This document shows positions 6,498-10,248 of a DNA stretch of 10,248 nucleotides, piece after piece. The stretch's first letter is position 1; every line of letters begins with the position of its first letter. The stretch comes from Actinomycetes bacterium (GTDB taxonomy: Bacteria > Actinomycetota > Actinomycetes > Mycobacteriales > Micromonosporaceae). The stretch is taken from contig JAJYSW010000111.1 in the NCBI GenBank assembly GCA_021793335.1, forward strand, positions 1 to 10,248, written 5' to 3'. The position numbers were made by a program, and so were the translations under genes. The notes beneath the pieces were generated by a model that did not search any database, had not been told where the DNA came from, and saw nothing but the letters and a program-made list of their open reading frames with translations.

Positions 6498-8926
6498 GAC
6501 CGGTACGCCTGGACATGCACGGCTTCGGCTCCTATACCGAGGCCGCCACGCTCGATTTCACCGACGTCGACTTCTTCGCGCTCACCGGCCCCACCGGCGC
6601 GGGCAAGTCCACGGTGCTCGACGCGATGTGCTTCGCCCTGTACGGGCGCACGCCGCGCTGGCGCAATAACACCACCCAGCACGCGATCGCGCCTTCGGCC
6701 ACCGAGGGGCGGGTGCGGCTCGTGTTCGCCGCCGCCGGGCGCAACTACGTGGCGACGCGGATTCTGCGCCGGGACAAGAACGGCAACGTCAAGACCACGA
6801 TGGCCGCGCTGGAGCAGCTGCCCTCCGGCGTGAACCCCGCCGACGACACCGCGCTCGTCGAAGGTCTGGGCAAGCCGCTGGCGGGAAGCCCTTCGACGGT
6901 GAGCACCGAGTCCGAGCGGATCATCGGGCTGCCGTTCGACCAGTTCACCAAGTGCGTGCTGCTCCCCCAGGGCGAGTTCGCGGAGTTCCTGCACGCCACG
7001 GCCGCCGATCGCCGCAAGATCCTGGAGAACCTCTTGGGGCACAGCGCCTATCGGCGCGTCCAGCAGCTCGCCGGCGCCAGGCGCGACGCCGCGGACACGG
7101 CGCGGCGGACCCTCGAAGCCCAGTTGCAGAAGATCCCGCACGTCTCCGATGAGGAACTGGCCGCCGCGTCGCTGCGGGTCGAACGACTGGAGAAGCTGAC
7201 CGAACCGGTGCGCGACAAGGCCGGTGCGCTCGACGGCCTCGACGGCGCCGTGAAGGCCGCGCGTCGGCGCCTGGAAGCAGCCGAGGCGCACTCGGCGTCT
7301 CTGACCTATATCAAGCGGCCCGGCGGCGTGGACGACATCGCCGCGCAGCTCGCCGACGCCGTCGAACGAGTGAACGCGAAGAGCGCCGAGGTCGAGGCCA
7401 CCGAGGCCGAGGACGAGCGGCTCCGCGCCGAACTCGACGGGCTCGATTCGGCGCTCATCGAACGCCGGCTCAAGACCTGGGAGGAGCTGGCCGAGACCGA
7501 CGCGAGCCTGAAGACCGGCCGGGACCTGACCGAGGAACTGCGCCACCAGTACGAGGAGGCCGCCGAGCTCGAAGGGGCCGCCGCCGAAGAGGTCGAGATC
7601 CAGCACGCGGCCGTCCACAGGGCCCGCATGGCGGACCTGGCGGGGACGCTGCGCGCCGAACTGGCGAACGGCGGCGACTGCCCGGTGTGCGACCGTCCCG
7701 TCCAGGCGATCCCCGAGCGTGATCTCTCCGCGGCCCTGGAAGAGGCCCAGCGGTCCTCGCAGACGGCCACCGCCGAGTACAAGGATGCGCAGGCCGCCGT
7801 CGTGAGCCTCCAGGCGAAACTCGACAGCTACACCGAGCGCCTCACCGAGCTCGATGTCAAGAAACGCCGCCTGGAGAACAAGCTCAAGGACGTGCCCGAC
7901 GCCGATGCGCTGCGGGCCCGACGCGAATCCGCCGCCGAGGCCGGACGGCTGCTCAGCGGCACCGCCGCCGCGCTCAAGGCCGCGCGTCGCGCGCTGCGCG
8001 AGGCCGAGAAGCGCAAGGCCGCCGCCGAAGAGCGGCAGCAGCGCGCCTGGCGCGAGTTCGGGCACGCCCGGGACCAGGTCGCCGTCCTCGGCCCGCCCGC
8101 GGCCGGCACGGATCTGGCCGAGAGCTGGCATCGGCTCATCGAATGGGCCGCGGACGCGCTCGAGCGGGCCACTGCCGAACGCGAAGCCGCCCGAAGTGAG
8201 CTTCAGTCGCTCGACGGCCGCGCCGCCGCGCTGCGGACCGAGCTGTTCGCCACGATGGCCGAGTTCGACATCGCCGTGCCCAGGACCGGCGCGGGCGGCG
8301 ATTACGTGGCCGTGCACGCCGGGGCCGTCGAATCCTCCCGCGCCGCCGCCGAGCGCCTGGCCGAGGCCCGCCGCCAGCGCGTCGAGCTCGAAGCCGAGAC
8401 CCGCCGATACGCCCACGAGACCGAGGTGGCCAAGGCACTCGCGACGCATCTCGAAGCCCGCCGGTTCATGGAGTGGCTCTTGAGCGAGGCGCTCGACGAG
8501 CTCGTGGCCGGGGCGACGGTGATGCTCAACCGCATCACCGGCGGCCAGTACGACCTGATCTACCGCGACCAGGATTTCTGGGTCATCGACCACCACGACG
8601 CCGATATGGCCCGCCCGGCGCGGAGCCTGTCGGGCGGCGAGACGTTCGCGGCGTCGCTGTCCTTGGCCCTGGCGCTGTCGGACCAGTTGGCGGGCCTCTC
8701 GCGCGACGGCGCGTGCCTGGAGTCGATCATCCTCGACGAGGGGTTCGGCACGCTCGACCCCGAGACGCTGGACGCCGTGGCCACCACTTTGGAGGCGCTG
8801 ACGGTGTCGAGTGAGCGCACCGTCGGCCTGGTCACGCACGTCGCCGACCTCGCCGAACGGGTCCCGGTCCGTTTCAAGATCATCAAGGACGCCAAAGGCT
8901 CACACGTCGAGAAGACCATGGAGTGA
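6494..8926 (+). CDS. sbcC: Exonuclease subunit SbcC (Rad50-type SMC ATPase)
   Basis: An 810-residue SMC-family ATPase, partner of SbcD. ATP-driven head closure controls DNA access to the nuclease. Seen in order: N-terminal FGSY with Walker A GPTGAGKST (32-40); Q-loop LLPQGEFAEFLHA (about 156-168); a long Glu/Arg/Ala-rich coiled coil broken by CPVC at 396-399, the Rad50 zinc hook that dimerises two complexes through one Zn2+; the returning coil; ABC signature SLSGGETFAAS (711-721); Walker B IILDEGFGTLD with D748-E749. The hook lies almost at the midpoint of the chain, as expected for two antiparallel arms. The protein is shorter than E. coli SbcC (1048 aa), the difference being in the coils. 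ATG 6494 is preceded by AGGAG at 5 nt spacing and overlaps the sbcD stop. The next gene begins 2 nt after the stop or overlaps it, so coupling continues. All catalytic motifs are complete. Confidence 0.95.
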   Translation: MRPVRLDMHGFGSYTEAATLDFTDVDFFALTGPTGAGKSTVLDAMCFALYGRTPRWRNNTTQHAIAPSATEGRVRLVFAAAGRNYVATRILRRDKNGNVKTTMAALEQLPSGVNPADDTALVEGLGKPLAGSPSTVSTESERIIGLPFDQFTKCVLLPQGEFAEFLHATAADRRKILENLLGHSAYRRVQQLAGARRDAADTARRTLEAQLQKIPHVSDEELAAASLRVERLEKLTEPVRDKAGALDGLDGAVKAARRRLEAAEAHSASLTYIKRPGGVDDIAAQLADAVERVNAKSAEVEATEAEDERLRAELDGLDSALIERRLKTWEELAETDASLKTGRDLTEELRHQYEEAAELEGAAAEEVEIQHAAVHRARMADLAGTLRAELANGGDCPVCDRPVQAIPERDLSAALEEAQRSSQTATAEYKDAQAAVVSLQAKLDSYTERLTELDVKKRRLENKLKDVPDADALRARRESAAEAGRLLSGTAAALKAARRALREAEKRKAAAEERQQRAWREFGHARDQVAVLGPPAAGTDLAESWHRLIEWAADALERATAEREAARSELQSLDGRAAALRTELFATMAEFDIAVPRTGAGGDYVAVHAGAVESSRAAAERLAEARRQRVELEAETRRYAHETEVAKALATHLEARRFMEWLLSEALDELVAGATVMLNRITGGQYDLIYRDQDFWVIDHHDADMARPARSLSGGETFAASLSLALALSDQLAGLSRDGACLESIILDEGFGTLDPETLDAVATTLEALTVSSERTVGLVTHVADLAERVPVRFKIIKDAKGSHVEKTME

Positions 8927-8928
8927 CC

Positions 8929-9840
8929 ATGCGGATCACCGTCGACGCCTGGGACCCGTCCTTCGCCGACAACCCCGAGTCGCCGTCCCGTTCGGGCGCG
9001 GCGGAGGTCAAGGCCGCGATCGAGACGCCGATCGCGCAGTGGGCCCCGATCGACGCCCCGAAGACCGGGCCGACCCGGCTGCTCCTGGTCGACGGCGTGC
9101 GCCGCATCGACGCGAGGGTGGAGCTGCTGGAGGGGGGCGAGCGCCGTCCGGGACTGTGCGCCTCCTGGGCCGCCGGGTCCGTGGCCTGCGATCTCGACGG
9201 CAAGGTCGCGGCCGTCACCGAGATCGCGGTCGAGCGCGGCCTGTTCACCGAAGTGGACCCGAAGGTCGATTTCGGCCCCTACGTGTTCCAGGACGCCGGG
9301 TCGGCCGAACCCTCCGATCTCATCGCCGCGGTCCAGGTGGCGATGGCGAGGCTCGAAGCGAAGACCGCCTCCGACATGGTCATGGAAGCGGAGTTGGCGG
9401 TGCTCGACGGGCCGCTGCGTGGCCGTACGCGGCTACCGAACTCCGTCGGGTACATCAAGAGCCATCACCGTGCCTATCTTCCCGCGGGCCTCAACGAGGT
9501 GATCGAGCGGCTGGGGCCGGGGCAGCGCACACCGGTGTTCCATTTGATGTCCGGCTGGCCGCGCTATTCGTGGTATCTGCGGCTGCCGGGCGCCTCCTCG
9601 CGCGGCTGGGCGGGCGTGGCGCGCATCGAGGCGGCCGACGGCCTCGGGGAGGACGCGGTGGTGGCACTGGCCGATGCCACGGCGGCAGCCCTGCCGCCTT
9701 TGGCCTCGGCCGCGCACAAGGACCCGCGCGCCCCGCAGAACCTGACGCCGATCGCCGGGCTGGAGCGTCGCCTCAAACGCCAGCTCGGTGACGCGCGGCT
9801 GCTGCTGCGAGCGGTGCGCACGGCGTCGGCGGCCCATTGA
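8929..9840 (+). CDS. NurA-like protein (putative HerA-associated nuclease)
   Basis: A 303-residue soluble protein, last gene of the operon. No confident family match comes from simple reading, but it fits NurA, the RNase-H-fold nuclease driven by HerA. LLLVDGVRRIDARVEL (51-66) resembles the NurA 'VDGS' motif with D55 as the metal ligand. AELAVLDGPLRG (154-165) resembles the second acidic 'LDGSL' motif with D160. SVGYIKSHHRAYLP (172-185) resembles the NurA 'GxxK' segment. SAAHKDPRAPQNLTPI (260-275) has a late histidine (H263), as NurA does near its C-terminus. Length is in the NurA range (about 300-450). It lies 2 nt after sbcC in the archaeal gene order, which strengthens the call. ATG 8929 has GGAG 5 nt upstream; GTG 8923, overlapping the sbcC stop as GTGA, would add two residues. 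Alternative: a conserved actinobacterial protein of unknown function that only structurally recalls NurA. Confidence 0.65.
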   Translation: MRITVDAWDPSFADNPESPSRSGAAEVKAAIETPIAQWAPIDAPKTGPTRLLLVDGVRRIDARVELLEGGERRPGLCASWAAGSVACDLDGKVAAVTEIAVERGLFTEVDPKVDFGPYVFQDAGSAEPSDLIAAVQVAMARLEAKTASDMVMEAELAVLDGPLRGRTRLPNSVGYIKSHHRAYLPAGLNEVIERLGPGQRTPVFHLMSGWPRYSWYLRLPGASSRGWAGVARIEAADGLGEDAVVALADATAAALPPLASAAHKDPRAPQNLTPIAGLERRLKRQLGDARLLLRAVRTASAAH

Positions 9841-9932
9841 CGGTGGAGCGCGGCACCGCCGGCCTCGGCGGCGGTCACCGGGCGGGACGGCCTCGGCTCG
9901 CGCCGGTCGCATGCACCGCGGCCCGTTCGGTT

Positions 9933-9971
9933 CGATCGTTCTCCAGGCCCCTCGCTCTCGGAGAACGATCG
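9933..9971. terminator. Perfect 12-bp inverted repeat downstream of the repair operon
   Basis: CGATCGTTCTCC (9933-9944) and GGAGAACGATCG (9960-9971) pair perfectly around a 15-nt loop, starting 93 nt after the NurA-like stop. There is no T-tract. The position suits a terminator for the five-gene operon. The long loop and the nested CGATCG palindromes would also suit a protein-binding operator, so the role is uncertain. Confidence 0.45.
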
Positions 9972-10042
9972 CGGACGGCGTCCGGGTCGAGAGCTCGGGG
10001 GCGAGGCGGTATCCGAGTCCATTCATTCGCTCGCAAGGAGCA

Positions 10043-10078
10043 GGGCCTCCCCGATCCCGTCTTGGATCGGCGAGGCCC
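10043..10078. terminator. Strong hairpin between convergent genes, probable bidirectional terminator
   Basis: GGGCCTCCCCGATCC (10043-10057) pairs with GGATCGGCGAGGCCC (10064-10078): a 15-bp stem with a single C-C mismatch and a 6-nt loop. It lies 55 nt beyond the stop of the minus-strand transglycosylase and about 200 nt beyond the end of the plus-strand operon, so it can stop transcripts from both sides. A U-tract is lacking, as is common in high-GC actinobacteria. Confidence 0.65.
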
Positions 10079-10097
10079 GACGGGGACGCGGCGGGGG

Positions 10098-10116
10098 CCG
10101 GACCGTTCCCGTCCGG
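10098..10116 (-). terminator. Small hairpin just after the transglycosylase stop
   Basis: CCGGAC (10098-10103) and GTCCGG (10111-10116) form a 6-bp stem around a 7-nt loop, 17 nt past the minus-strand stop. It may act with the stronger 10043-10078 hairpin as a tandem terminator. The neighbouring GACGGGGAC (10079-10087) can pair instead with GTTCCCGTC (10105-10113), so the fold is ambiguous. Confidence 0.3.
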
Positions 10117-10132
10117 AGCGCTTGAACCGGCC

Positions 10133-10248
10133 CTAATACCAGCCGTTGGACTCCGAATGCGACCATGCACCGCACGGGCTGCCGTAGCGGCCCTCGATGT
10201 AGTCCAGGCCCCAGGCGATCTGCGTGGCCGGGTTGGTCCGCCAGTCGC
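10133..10248 (-). CDS. Partial C-terminus of a secreted lytic-transglycosylase-type protein
   Basis: Only the last 37 residues are present; the 5' part lies beyond the right edge. The visible sequence contains NPATQIAWGLDYIEGRYGSP, then CGAWSHS and a terminal GWY before TAG (10133-10135). This is the typical end of actinobacterial transglycosylase/aggregation-promoting-factor-like domains, where 'NPxxQIxWGLxYI..RYGSPCxAWxHS...GWY' closes the lysozyme-like fold. Such proteins are exported and cut peptidoglycan; the signal peptide and catalytic glutamate would be in the missing part. It converges on the repair operon, with two or three hairpins between them, and has no evident functional link to it. 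It is too short for a gene name. Confidence 0.8.
   Translation of the reverse strand, partial: DWRTNPATQIAWGLDYIEGRYGSPCGAWSHSESNGWY

Noticed and set aside
6398..8839. Minus-strand open frame of 813 codons across sbcC
   Set aside because: It mirrors the GC-biased codons of sbcC. The translated product is Gly/Arg/Leu-rich without domain motifs, while sbcC has all its motifs in the plus frame.
9837..10136. 99-codon plus-strand frame after the NurA-like gene
   Set aside because: Starts with TTG overlapping the previous stop without an RBS, is Arg/Gly/Pro-rich, and reads straight through three inverted repeats that look like terminators.
1..10248. Mobile elements, CRISPR arrays, tRNA or rRNA genes
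   Set aside because: No regularly spaced repeats, transposase or integrase motifs, tRNA-like cloverleaf or rRNA segments were seen. Codon usage is uniform across the genes, giving no sign of recent transfer.

Overview
The window is high-GC DNA, densely packed with genes that have strongly GC-biased third codon positions. Gene overlaps, GTG/TTG starts and family types all point to an actinomycete (class Actinomycetia). The genus cannot be fixed from this stretch. The first nine bases equal the 3' end of the common Illumina adapter, so the left edge may be a contig end.

Layout: (1) Positions 16-1239 on the minus strand encode a PLP-dependent fold-type III amino acid deaminase/aldolase (alanine-racemase/D-threonine-aldolase-like). 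It is divergent from (2) 1315-2622 on the plus strand, a D-arabinono-1,4-lactone/L-gulonolactone-oxidase-type flavoprotein. A 75-bp shared promoter region separates them. (3) A 257-bp gap holds a small hairpin and, at its right end, a well-formed -35/-10 promoter that fires directly onto a GTG codon, suggesting a leaderless mRNA. (4) From there a tight five-gene plus-strand operon runs to 9840: RibD-C-type reductase, HerA-like ATPase, SbcD (Mre11), SbcC (Rad50) and a NurA-like protein. Junctions are 4-bp overlaps or gaps of at most about 10 bp. (5) A 292-bp gap holds two strong inverted repeats, followed by the C-terminus of a minus-strand secreted lytic-transglycosylase-type protein that runs off the right edge.

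The centrepiece is the operon. The order HerA - Mre11/SbcD - Rad50/SbcC - NurA matches the archaeal herA-mre11-rad50-nurA DNA-end-resection operon. In that system Mre11-Rad50 opens and clips DNA ends, and the HerA hexamer drives the NurA nuclease to resect them. The operon here also has its own features. The HerA-like protein ends in DDDDIPF, almost the SSB C-terminal tip that recruits repair proteins. Its P-loop is non-canonical. The SbcC is short and keeps a CPVC zinc hook. A RibD-like reductase of unknown role heads the transcript. Assigning the last gene to NurA rests on motifs and context rather than on a search, and is the least certain link.
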